DNA of 6,872 nucleotides, taken from contig DATIYQ010000035.1 of the NCBI GenBank assembly GCA_035517515.1, positions 1-6,872 of the forward strand, in the 5' to 3' direction. Origin of the DNA: JOPF136 sp035517515. Lineage in GTDB: Bacteria; Acidobacteriota; Terriglobia; Acidiferrales; UBA7541. The translations under genes and the position numbers were made by a program. Below are positions 1 to 6,872 of this stretch, piece after piece. How positions within the stretch are numbered: the first letter of the stretch is position 1; the number at the start of each line of letters is the position of its first letter. The notes under the pieces are model-generated. The model was not told the DNA's origin, ran no database searches, and saw only the letters and a list, made by a program, of their open reading frames with translations.

Positions 1-82
1 GTCTTCTTTCTTCCGACTTCCGACTTCTGACTTTTGTCTTCTTTCGTCCGACTTCTGACTTCTGACTTCCGAGGACGACTTC
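1..82. repeat. Degenerate heptamer tandem array upstream of rpoA
   Basis: From base 7 to base 69 the sequence divides into nine consecutive 7-base units in one register. The commonest are CGACTTC (14-20, 21-27, 49-55) and TGACTTC (56-62, 63-69), with variants TGACTTT, TGTCTTC, TTTCTTC and TTTCGTC. A 6-base unit at 70-75 breaks the register, and one last CGACTTC lies at 76-82. A second level is visible: bases 1-33 match bases 36-68 at 31 of 33 positions, so five heptamers form a 35-bp super-unit repeated about twice. The array starts at or before the window edge and stops three bases before the AGGAGG of rpoA. Its function is unknown. It may be a slippage-prone spacer between the preceding gene of the ribosomal operon and rpoA, or one copy of a family dispersed in this genome. 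Confidence 0.9.
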
Positions 83-93
83 CCAGGAGGCTT

Positions 94-1119
94 ATGTTCA
101 AAGGATTCCAGAAACCCAAGAGATTGGTTGCCAATACCGAGAATCTCACCGAGCGGTATGGCAGTTTCACGGCCCAGCCTTTCCAGCGCGGATTCGGCAC
201 CACCATCGGCAACAGCCTCCGCCGCGTGCTGCTGAGTTCGATTGAAGGCGCGGCCATCACCGCCGTCCGCATCGACGGCGTCGAGCACGAATTCAGCCCC
301 ATCCCGGGCGTGGTCGAGGACGCCACCGACATCATCCTCAACCTCAAGCAGATCCCCTTCAAGATCATGGGCGAGGGCATTAAGACCGTCCGCCTCACCG
401 TGGACGCTCCCGGCGATGTCCGCTCCGGCCAGATCGAGTGCGACGCCGACGTCGAGGTCCTCGACCGCGACCTGCATGTCGCCACCGTCAGCGAGGGCGG
501 ACGACTCGCCATCGAAATGCGGCTCAAGAGCGGCCGCGGATACGTCAGCGCCGACAAGAACTTCGATGAAGACCTGGCCCTTGGCTACATCCCCATAGAC
601 TCGGTCCATTCTCCCGTGCGCAAGGTCAACTTCACCGTCGAAGCCGCGCGCCTCGGCCAGATGACCGATTACGACAAACTCACCCTCGAAGTCTGGACCA
701 ACGGCGCCGTTTCCCCGCAGGACGCTATCGGCTACGCGGCCAAGCTGCTCAAAGATCACATGACCATCTTCATCAACTTCGAAGAGCAGCCCGAACTGCC
801 CGAGGAAGCCGGAGAATCCTATGCGGATTCGCGTCTCGAGCATCTGGACCGCTCCGTCGAGGAACTGGAGCTTTCCGTGCGCTCCTACAATTGCCTGAAG
901 AACGCGAATATCCAGACCATTCGCGAGCTGGTGATGAAGACCGAAAACGAAATGCTCAAGACCAAGAATTTCGGCCGGAAATCACTGAACGAGATCAAGG
1001 AAATCCTGACGCGCATGGGCCTGAGCCTGGGAATGAAGTTTGACGAGCACGGCCGCATCATCTGGCCGCCGCCGCCCAGCCAAACGGCCCCCGCGCCGGA
1101 GGAAACCGCCACCCTGTAA
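94..1119 (+). CDS. rpoA: DNA-directed RNA polymerase subunit alpha
   Basis: This is the alpha subunit (341 aa) of RNA polymerase. Its N-terminal domain dimerises to scaffold beta and beta' assembly, and its C-terminal domain contacts UP-element DNA and activators. The N-terminal domain (about residues 1-230) carries the hallmark GFGTTIGNSLRRVLLSSI stretch at 33-50. After a linker (about 231-250) comes the C-terminal domain (about 251-315) with VRSYNCLKNANI at 262-273, where R263 corresponds to E. coli R265, the main DNA-contact residue. KNFGRKSLNEIKEIL follows at 291-305, then LSLGM at 310-314. The tail after residue 320 is proline- and alanine-rich, making it slightly longer than the 329-aa E. 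coli protein. The ATG at 94 is chosen because AGGAGG lies at 85-90 and MFKGFQKPKR is a typical alpha N-terminus. The frame is open back to base 34, but that stretch only translates the heptamer array. The gene precedes rplQ as in most bacterial alpha operons; the genes upstream are outside the window. Confidence 0.98.
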   Translation: MFKGFQKPKRLVANTENLTERYGSFTAQPFQRGFGTTIGNSLRRVLLSSIEGAAITAVRIDGVEHEFSPIPGVVEDATDIILNLKQIPFKIMGEGIKTVRLTVDAPGDVRSGQIECDADVEVLDRDLHVATVSEGGRLAIEMRLKSGRGYVSADKNFDEDLALGYIPIDSVHSPVRKVNFTVEAARLGQMTDYDKLTLEVWTNGAVSPQDAIGYAAKLLKDHMTIFINFEEQPELPEEAGESYADSRLEHLDRSVEELELSVRSYNCLKNANIQTIRELVMKTENEMLKTKNFGRKSLNEIKEILTRMGLSLGMKFDEHGRIIWPPPPSQTAPAPEETATL

Positions 1120-1215
1120 CGCCGGGTGTGCCGGCCGGAGCTGTCGAATCGCTTCGGCGTGGTGTTGCCGGGGCGCTGCCTGTCAGAGCTCCTGGCGCAG
1201 GAAGGGCTGTGCCCC

Positions 1216-1249
1216 TCGCTGGCTGCGGGGTTTACCCGGCGGCCAGCGA
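1216..1249 (+). promoter_or_regulatory. Strong hairpin in the rpoA-rplQ spacer
   Basis: TCGCTGGC (1216-1223) and GCCAGCGA (1242-1249) are a perfect 8-bp inverted repeat. Pairing continues inward: T1224-G1241 as a wobble, G1225-C1240, G1239 bulged, then CGGG (1226-1229) with CCCG (1235-1238), leaving a GTTTA loop (1230-1234). That makes about 14 base pairs with one bulge. No U-run follows (the next bases are CATTTGCAGG), so it does not look like an intrinsic terminator. It ends 32 bases before the rplQ start and sits in a 162-bp spacer with no convincing gene. It could stabilise the transcript, set a processing site, or act in translational control of rplQ. The structure is read directly from the sequence; the role is inference. 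Confidence 0.6.
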
Positions 1250-1281
1250 CATTTGCAGGTTACAGAGTTCTCGGAGACAGC

Positions 1282-1728
1282 ATGCGACATCGGATGGCAG
1301 GATCCAAACTCGGACGCAATCCCGCGCACCGGCGGGCCACGCTGCGGAATCTGGTGACCAACGTCATCCAGCACGAGAGCATTCACACCACCGTGGCCCG
1401 GGCGCGCGCCGCCCGGCCGCTGGTGGAGCACATGATCACGCTGGGCAAGCGCGATACGCTGCATGCGCGCCGCCAGGCGGCCTCGTTTCTGATGACCCCG
1501 GACGCCACCAAGAAACTCTTTGCGGATATCGCCCCGCGGTTTGCCGGCCGCAACGGCGGCTACACGCGCATGTTGCGCGCCGGCTGGCGCATCTCCGATG
1601 GCGCGCAACTGGCCATCCTGGAGCTTGTCGGCTTCAAGCTGAAAAAGAAAGAGCCAAAAAAGAAGGAAAAGGCAGCCGCCGAAGAGCCCAAGGCGGAGGA
1701 AGCGAAAACCGCGGAAGTGAAAGCATAA
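1282..1728 (+). CDS. rplQ: 50S ribosomal protein L17
   Basis: Ribosomal protein bL17 (148 aa) is a structural component of the large subunit near the exit tunnel. The family signature is clear: MRHRMAGSKLGRNPAHRRA at the N-terminus, LRNLVTNVIQHESIHTT at 21-37, and the C-terminal block PRFAGRNGGYTRMLRAGWR at 85-103, followed by AILELV at 111-116. The core ends near residue 118. It is followed by a lysine-rich then Ala/Glu-rich tail (about 119-148) that makes the protein roughly 20 residues longer than E. coli L17; such charged tails are common and variable in this family. ATG 1282 is preferred over upstream in-frame GTG codons because MRHR is the conserved L17 start and GGAGA lies at 1273-1277, four bases before the ATG. 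It follows rpoA in the same direction, and an intrinsic terminator lies 45 bases past its stop codon. Confidence 0.97.
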   Translation: MRHRMAGSKLGRNPAHRRATLRNLVTNVIQHESIHTTVARARAARPLVEHMITLGKRDTLHARRQAASFLMTPDATKKLFADIAPRFAGRNGGYTRMLRAGWRISDGAQLAILELVGFKLKKKEPKKKEKAAAEEPKAEEAKTAEVKA

Positions 1729-1773
1729 CCGCTCGCTCGATTTCTCTCCGCATCCTACGCGGTCACTCCTGCC

Positions 1774-1805
1774 GGGCGCGGCTTTGCCGTGCCCCTATTG
1801 TTTTT
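1774..1805 (+). terminator. Intrinsic terminator after rplQ
   Basis: GGGCGCGGC (1774-1782) pairs with GCCGTGCCC (1786-1794) across a TTT loop, giving a 9-bp stem with one G-U pair. It is followed by CTATTG and then five Ts (1801-1805). This is a classical rho-independent terminator for the rpoA-rplQ transcript. The T-rich part overlaps the stop codon and last codons of the convergent peptidase gene. On the minus strand the same stem is not followed by Ts, so it appears to work in the plus direction only. Confidence 0.85.
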
Positions 1806-3675
1806 CAGGCCAGGGATGTCCGATCCAGCCTTCGTAGATCTTCTTTTGCAGCTCGGTGGGATTCTCCACGGTCCGGATGCGAAACTCCGGGTAGGGATTG
1901 GGAATGAGCTTCACCGCGAACTCGCGCAGTTCGTTTCCCCGCAGCACGGTGATGCGCGCCACGTCTCCGGGTTTCAGCCCGGTAATCGCCGCGGCCAGAG
2001 CTTCATCGGTGGTGGCCGCGGCGCCATTGACGGCGATGGGCTGGTCGCCGCGGTCGATTCCCGCCTGCTCTGCGGGACTGCCCGGAATCACGTTTTCGAG
2101 ATAGAGACGGCCGTCGTCCCCGTGTGTGGTGGAGATTCCCGCCCACCCGGTTTCCGTCTGCGGCTCACGCACCACGCGCAGCCCGGCGTACGCGAAGTAT
2201 TGCTCGTAGGGCAGGGGTTCCTTGCCGCTGATGTAACGGCGGAAGAACTCGCTCAGGTCCTGGCCGGCAACCTCCGCGGCGGCGCGCACCGCATCCGCGG
2301 GATCGAACCCGGCTTTGGGCAGCGCGTAGCGTGAGTAGAGCAGCCTCATCCAATCGTCCAGCGATTTGCGGTTCCCGGTGGCATTGCGGATGGCGAAATC
2401 CAGAAAATGGCCCACCACCTGCCCGCCGTCATAGTAGGAATAGTTCGTGTTGAGCAGGTTGATGCTGAATCGCTGCCGTCCGGTCTCGCGGTTGCGGAAC
2501 CAGGTGTCCCAACTGGTGTCTTCAATGCTGCGCTCCGCGCGCCCCGGCTCCGCTTCAAATTCGGTGAACAGCGTGGCCATCTCCTGAAGGTACGCCTCCG
2601 GGCTCACAATCCCCGCGCGCACCAGCGAGAGGTCGCCAAAATAGCTGGTCAAGCCTTCGCTGATCCACAGAGACGGGGTGTAGACCTCGCGGGAGTAATC
2701 AAAGGGCCCCAGCGGACGCGGCCGCAACCGTTTCACGTTCCAGGCATGATAGAACTCGTGGGCGATGACGAAGAGTTTGCGGTCGTAGGCGGTGCGGCCC
2801 GGGCCACGGGGCGCCCGGTCGTCCCAGTCCGTGCTGAAGTTGATTTGCGTGGAGTTGAGGTGCTCCAGCCCGCCTCCGGATTCCGGCCAGACGTGCATCA
2901 GGAACCAGTATTCCCGGAAGGGCGCGGCCTGCGCGGTGCTGCCCGCCACGGGAGCCATCATCGTCACCAGGTTTTCCACGATCTTCTGCGTGTCCTTTGC
3001 CGCCTGCGAATAGTCCTTCTTCCCCTTCACGTCGTGAACCACGAAATGGTAGTTGGTTCCCGCAAAGGAAAACTCCTTCTCCGTCCAATCGGAGAGTTCG
3101 ATGGGGGAATCCGCGAACCAGTCGTAGTCCGCGGCCGCGAAGCGGTTCTCTCCCGCGCGGTCCAGGCCGGTAGCCGCGTGCCATCCGGCGGCGCCGGGGG
3201 GCAGGGTGATGGCCAGCCGCACCGGCCGCTCCTTTCCGCCCACCAGATACATCCACACCGCGGGCCCGCCCAGAAAGGCGTGATGCTGGTTGTACTGCGC
3301 CCAGTTGTTGGACATGGTGTTGGCGTAGAGCCGGTAATGCACACGCACGGCGGAAGCTCCGGCCAGCTCGATGCGCCAGGTCTGCTTGTCGATTTTCCGC
3401 CAGGCCAGCGCCCGCCCCTGTGAGGTTTGGGCCTCAAAATTCTGCACGTTGCGCGCGTAATCGCTGATGGTGTAAGCGCCCGGGGCCCAGTCCGGCATGG
3501 CGAATTCCACGGCCGCACCGGAAAGCGCGCCGGCCCGGATGGTGATCTCCAGCATGTGGGTGTTGGGAGCCGCGAAGCCCAGTTCATAGTCCACGGGTTC
3601 GAGCGCGGCCCGCGTGGCGGCGGGAATCCCCAGCGCCGCCAGAAGAAGAATGAGCACCAGCCATTTGCGATGCAT
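1795..3675 (-). CDS. Secreted M61-family metallopeptidase with PDZ domain
   Basis: This is a 626-aa zinc aminopeptidase-like enzyme of peptidase family M61, whose founding member is the Sphingomonas glycyl aminopeptidase. A signal peptide is evident: MHRKW followed by a hydrophobic run to about residue 20, with probable cleavage near ATRAA-LEP, so the protein is exported. The M61 N-terminal beta domain covers about 27-215. The catalytic domain contains GGGLEH (267-272) and HEFYHAWNVKRLRP (306-319), in which H306 and H310 are zinc ligands and E307 the general base. E340 in WISEGLTSYF is the third ligand, and NYSYYDGGQVVGHFLD lies at 411-426. A PDZ domain occupies about 510-590 (LYLENVIPGSPAEQAGIDRGD at 525-545) and probably gates substrates. 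Start 3675 is chosen because GAGG (3683-3686) is seven bases upstream and the signal peptide begins there; the upstream in-frame extension overlaps the VanZ-like gene and looks non-protein-like. It lies 64 bases after that gene in the same direction. The true substrate is unknown. Confidence 0.93.
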   Translation of the reverse strand: MHRKWLVLILLLAALGIPAATRAALEPVDYELGFAAPNTHMLEITIRAGALSGAAVEFAMPDWAPGAYTISDYARNVQNFEAQTSQGRALAWRKIDKQTWRIELAGASAVRVHYRLYANTMSNNWAQYNQHHAFLGGPAVWMYLVGGKERPVRLAITLPPGAAGWHAATGLDRAGENRFAAADYDWFADSPIELSDWTEKEFSFAGTNYHFVVHDVKGKKDYSQAAKDTQKIVENLVTMMAPVAGSTAQAAPFREYWFLMHVWPESGGGLEHLNSTQINFSTDWDDRAPRGPGRTAYDRKLFVIAHEFYHAWNVKRLRPRPLGPFDYSREVYTPSLWISEGLTSYFGDLSLVRAGIVSPEAYLQEMATLFTEFEAEPGRAERSIEDTSWDTWFRNRETGRQRFSINLLNTNYSYYDGGQVVGHFLDFAIRNATGNRKSLDDWMRLLYSRYALPKAGFDPADAVRAAAEVAGQDLSEFFRRYISGKEPLPYEQYFAYAGLRVVREPQTETGWAGISTTHGDDGRLYLENVIPGSPAEQAGIDRGDQPIAVNGAAATTDEALAAAITGLKPGDVARITVLRGNELREFAVKLIPNPYPEFRIRTVENPTELQKKIYEGWIGHPWPEKQ

Positions 3676-3739
3676 GTGAAAACCTCGCCAGAAATGTTGA
3701 AGCGCAGGAAAGCCTACACGACGCGGTGGGCGGAGTCCA

Positions 3740-4209
3740 TCAGGAGAGTTGTGCGGCGCGCGCCGGCGCTTCGCGCCAGCGGATGAGCACGGCGTAGCAG
3801 AATTGCGCCAGCAACGCTCCGGAAATGTCGATGAGGACATCGCGCATCGATGCGCCGCGGGAGGGGACAAACGCCTGGTGCAGTTCGTCCAGCGCCGCCC
3901 AGGCCGCCGCGATGGCCACGGCCGTCGCCGCCCAGGCGAGGTGCCATCCGCGGCGTCCTCTGCGGATGCCGCGAGCCAGGAACAAACTCAGCAGAAAAAA
4001 CTCGCCCACGTGCGCTGCCTTGCGGATGTAGTGATGCCAATGCGCCAATTTTGCCGCCGCCAGCTTCGGAAACATCCAGTGCAGCAGCGGCAGAATGATC
4101 CGCGAGGTGTGCTCCGCGGAGAGAACGTCTGTGGAGAAAGAGGCGATGAGGGCCGCCCAGACAATCGCCGGCCACCACCAACGCAACCAGCTCGCATTTC
4201 CCAGGGCGG

Positions 4210-4213
<4 letters not shown>
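3740..4213 (-). CDS. VanZ-like family membrane protein
   Basis: This 157-aa integral membrane protein has the VanZ-like domain. Four hydrophobic segments are visible at about 13-28, 66-84, 92-108 and 127-145. The family motifs are HYIRKAAHVGEFFLL (61-75), the usual RK-x-x-H-x-x-E/Y-F element, and DELHQAFVPSRGASMRDVLID (109-129), the usual D-E-x-H-Q-x-F-x-x-x-R-x-x-x-x-D-x-x-x-D element. VanZ raises teicoplanin resistance in enterococci, but most members are chromosomal with no assigned biochemical role, so resistance should not be assumed. The start is a GTG at 4213-4211 that overlaps the guaB stop codon as GTGA, implying translational coupling. I see no good Shine-Dalgarno of its own, which fits coupling. 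The next minus-strand gene begins 64 bases after its stop, with no terminator visible between them. Confidence 0.85.
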
Positions 4214-5670
<1,457 letters not shown>

Positions 5671-5687
5671 CGTTTGTATTCCCCGCG

Positions 5688-5693
5688 TTTATA
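5688..5693 (-). promoter_or_regulatory. Candidate -10 element for guaB
   Basis: On the minus strand TATAAA occurs in an AT-rich pocket within otherwise GC-rich sequence, 17 bases before the guaB ATG. It matches five of six bases of TATAAT. No convincing -35 sits 16-18 bases upstream, and the resulting leader would be only about ten bases, so this is a weak call. Confidence 0.25.
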
Positions 5694-5715
5694 TTTCCCG
5701 CGACAAAGATCGCCT

Positions 5716-5748
5716 AAAAACGCAACGGCCCAGCGGGGTGCGCTGGGC
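5716..5748 (-). terminator. Terminator-like hairpin in the guaB leader
   Basis: Read on the minus strand, GCCCAGCG (5748-5741) and CGCTGGGC (5735-5728) form a perfect 8-bp stem with a CACCC loop. Seven bases (CGTTGCG) and then five Ts (5720-5716) follow. The stem is strong but the gap before the T-run is longer than in an optimal intrinsic terminator. No minus-strand gene lies directly upstream, since the neighbouring gene is divergent. If the guaB promoter is upstream of base 5748, this could therefore be an attenuator; it might also just stop stray antisense transcription. The structure is seen; the role is inference. Confidence 0.4.
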
Positions 5749-5773
5749 ACGAGTACGACGGGCATTTCGTTCG

Positions 5774-5798
5774 ATTGGTGTCACAGTGAAACTCCAAT
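5774..5798. promoter_or_regulatory. Imperfect 25-bp dyad, possible operator
   Basis: This is a dyad centred on G5786 with outer arms ATTGG (5774-5778) and CCAAT (5794-5798). Nine of the twelve position pairs around the centre are complementary; 5779/5793, 5782/5790 and 5783/5789 do not match. It sits in the divergent region, about 105 bases before guaB and 110 before the small plus-strand gene, where a shared regulator could bind. No known consensus is recognised, and chance occurrence is not excluded. Confidence 0.25.
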
Positions 5799-5877
5799 TC
5801 TAGGCGCAGGCGCGGGAAGCGTCAAGGCGGCTCGGAGCTTTGCAGGCTGGGGCCGGAACCCTCGCAATTTGTGCCCG

Positions 5878-5886
5878 TGGTACACT
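5878..5886 (+). promoter_or_regulatory. Candidate extended -10 promoter for the 92-aa protein gene
   Basis: TG at 5878-5879, one base, then TACACT at 5881-5886 gives a TGn-TAnAnT extended -10 pattern with four of six matches to TATAAT. The predicted start of transcription would be near 5893, leaving a leader of about 15 bases before the ATG at 5908. No clear -35 element is present at the usual distance, which an extended -10 can tolerate. Confidence 0.3.
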
Positions 5887-5907
5887 GCAAAACAGAGCGG
5901 GGAATTC

Positions 5908-6186
5908 ATGGACATGAACGAGAAGCGGCAGGATGAGCGCGCACGCCTGCTGAGCGAATACGAGGAATGCCGGCGCAAAGTGGCTTCCACCGAGGCGGAA
6001 TTGAAGCGCATCGGCGCGGCGTTTGTCGAGCTGGGCAACCAGCTCCAGGCGGCGCCCAGCACCCTTCCTGCGCAGCGGCTGATCGTGGAAAAAGACCTGG
6101 CGGTGCTCTGGCTGATTCTGCCGGAATACATTGAAGCCCTTCGAAACCGCGAAGCCACCCGCGCGGCTTTGGACCAGCTCAAGTAA
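5908..6186 (+). CDS. Small coiled-coil protein of unknown function
   Basis: I do not recognise a family for this 92-aa protein. It is soluble, with no signal peptide or membrane segment. Residues 4-47 are highly charged with regularly spaced hydrophobics (L14, Y18, V25, L32, I35, V40, L42), as expected for a long helix or coiled coil. A Pro-containing break at 50-54 is followed by a second helical part with a hydrophobic core (EKDLAVLWLILPEYIEAL, 61-78), suggesting a helical hairpin. The frame extends far upstream, but that part is antisense to guaB; ATG 5908 is preceded by GGGGA at 5899-5903 and has a candidate extended -10 upstream. A second in-frame ATG at 5914 is also possible and would remove two residues. 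It lies 9 bases before the hydrolase gene and is probably cotranscribed with it. Confidence 0.7.
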   Translation: MDMNEKRQDERARLLSEYEECRRKVASTEAELKRIGAAFVELGNQLQAAPSTLPAQRLIVEKDLAVLWLILPEYIEALRNREATRAALDQLK

Positions 6187-6195
6187 AATGAGTCT

Positions 6196-6872
6196 GTGAT
6201 TCCGTTTGAACCTCATCCGCGGCTCAAAAATCCGCACCTGATGACATTTGCCGGGCGCTACTGGCCGCGCAGCCTGGAGCGGCTGCCCTCGCCCGTGCCG
6301 CGCTATTTTGAGGTCGAGCCGGGAATCCGCCTGCTCGCTCATTGCCACTGGCAGCCCCAGGCCGTGGCCAAGCCCGCGATGGTCATCGTGCACGGACTGG
6401 AAGGCTCCAGCGATTCGCGCTATGTGTTGGGCACCGCGGAGAAAGCCTGGGTGGCTGGGTTCCACGTAGTGCGCATGAACCAGCGCAATTGCGGCGGGAC
6501 GGAAGCGCTCGCCCCCACCCTCTACAACTCCGGGCTTTCGGGCGATTACCGCGCCGTGGTGCGCGAACTGGCGGAACGTGATGGTCTGCGCGAGATTTTC
6601 CTGGCCGGCTTCTCCATGGGCGGAAACCTGGTGCTGAAAGCGGCCGGAGAATTCGGCCGCGACGCGGCCACGCCCGTGGCGTTTGCCGGCGTCGCCGCCG
6701 TCTGCCCGGCGCTGGACCTGGCGGCTTGCGCAGACGCCATCCACGAGCCACGTAACGCATTCTATGAGCGGTATTTCGTGCGCAACTTGATCCGGCGGTA
6801 CCGCCGGAAAGTAAAATTATTTCCGCAGCATTTCGCGCTGGACGGCGTGGGAGAGGTGCGTTCGATCCGCGA
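6196..6872 (+). CDS. Alpha/beta hydrolase, YheT family (3' truncated by window edge)
   Basis: The first 225 codons are present and the frame is open to the window edge. The N-terminal PHPRLKNPHLMTF resembles the family's P-x-x-x-x-N-P-H-x-x-T start. HGLEGSSDSRY at 66-76 forms the oxyanion region, and RMNQRNCGGTE at 93-103 with LYNSG at 109-113 matches the N-x-R-x-C...Y-x-S-G block typical of YheT-like proteins. GFSMGGN at 138-144 is the nucleophile elbow with Ser140. The Asp and His of the triad should lie beyond the window. The family is annotated as putative esterases or hydrolases; no natural substrate is firmly known to me, and there is no signal peptide. The start is GTG at 6196, the first start codon after the in-frame TAA at 6184-6186; ATG 6241 would cut into the conserved N-PH block. 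The Shine-Dalgarno is poor, and with only 9 bases to the preceding stop, coupled translation is likely. Confidence 0.9.
   Translation, partial: MIPFEPHPRLKNPHLMTFAGRYWPRSLERLPSPVPRYFEVEPGIRLLAHCHWQPQAVAKPAMVIVHGLEGSSDSRYVLGTAEKAWVAGFHVVRMNQRNCGGTEALAPTLYNSGLSGDYRAVVRELAERDGLREIFLAGFSMGGNLVLKAAGEFGRDAATPVAFAGVAAVCPALDLAACADAIHEPRNAFYERYFVRNLIRRYRRKVKLFPQHFALDGVGEVRSIR

Noticed and set aside
34..93. A 20-residue N-terminal extension of RpoA starting from a TTG
   Set aside because: It only translates the heptamer array. AGGAGG and the conserved alpha N-terminus both point to ATG 94.
1126..1281. An in-frame N-terminal extension of L17 from GTG 1126
   Set aside because: L17 proteins begin at MRHR, a Shine-Dalgarno precedes ATG 1282, and all three plus-strand frames are open through this GC-rich spacer, so openness is not informative.
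2407..3423. A 338-codon plus-strand open frame
   Set aside because: It lies antisense to the M61 peptidase, whose motifs and signal peptide are unambiguous, and the plus-strand translation has no recognisable domain or ribosome-binding site.
3676..3870. A 65-residue N-terminal extension of the M61 peptidase
   Set aside because: It overlaps the VanZ-like coding region, would bury the signal peptide and lacks a Shine-Dalgarno; the start at 3675 has GAGG seven bases upstream.
5671..5907. A purine or guanidine riboswitch, or another known RNA, upstream of guaB
   Set aside because: I found no three-way-junction purine aptamer or other recognisable riboswitch core, only the single hairpin and the dyad.

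Overview
The window is a GC-rich bacterial chromosomal segment carrying ordinary housekeeping genes, all intact except the last, which runs off the right edge. No mobile element, CRISPR array, tRNA or rRNA is visible. The gene set (rpoA-rplQ at the end of a ribosomal operon, guaB, a secreted M61 peptidase, a YheT-type hydrolase), the high GC and the GACTTC-type heptamer repeats suggest a free-living Gram-negative-type bacterium. Acidobacteriota is my best guess, but that rests on general impression and not on a marker I could test here.

Layout: (1) Bases 1-82 are an in-phase array of degenerate heptamers with a 35-bp higher-order period, ending just before the Shine-Dalgarno of rpoA. (2) Plus-strand rpoA (94-1119) and rplQ (1282-1728) are separated by an unusually long 162-bp spacer that contains a strong hairpin (1216-1249). 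A good intrinsic terminator (1774-1805) closes this unit and reaches into the 3' end of the convergent gene. (3) On the minus strand, read right to left, are guaB (5670 to 4210), a VanZ-like membrane protein (4213 to 3740) joined to guaB by a GTGA 4-base overlap, and a secreted M61 metallopeptidase with a PDZ domain (3675 to 1795). The three share direction and tight spacing and may form one transcript. (4) The 237-bp divergent intergenic region 5671-5907 has a terminator-like hairpin in the guaB leader, a 25-bp dyad and candidate -10 elements for both directions. (5) Plus-strand genes follow: a 92-aa coiled-coil protein of unknown function (5908-6186) and, 9 bp later, an alpha/beta hydrolase of the YheT family (6196 to the window end, 3' incomplete).

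Functionally, rpoA and rplQ are transcription and translation core genes and guaB is the committed step of GMP synthesis. The peptidase and the VanZ-like protein are envelope-associated. The hydrolase and its small partner have no clear pathway. I see no strong evidence for a new multi-gene system. The most unusual items are non-coding: the rpoA leader repeat, the rpoA-rplQ spacer hairpin and the guaB leader structures.
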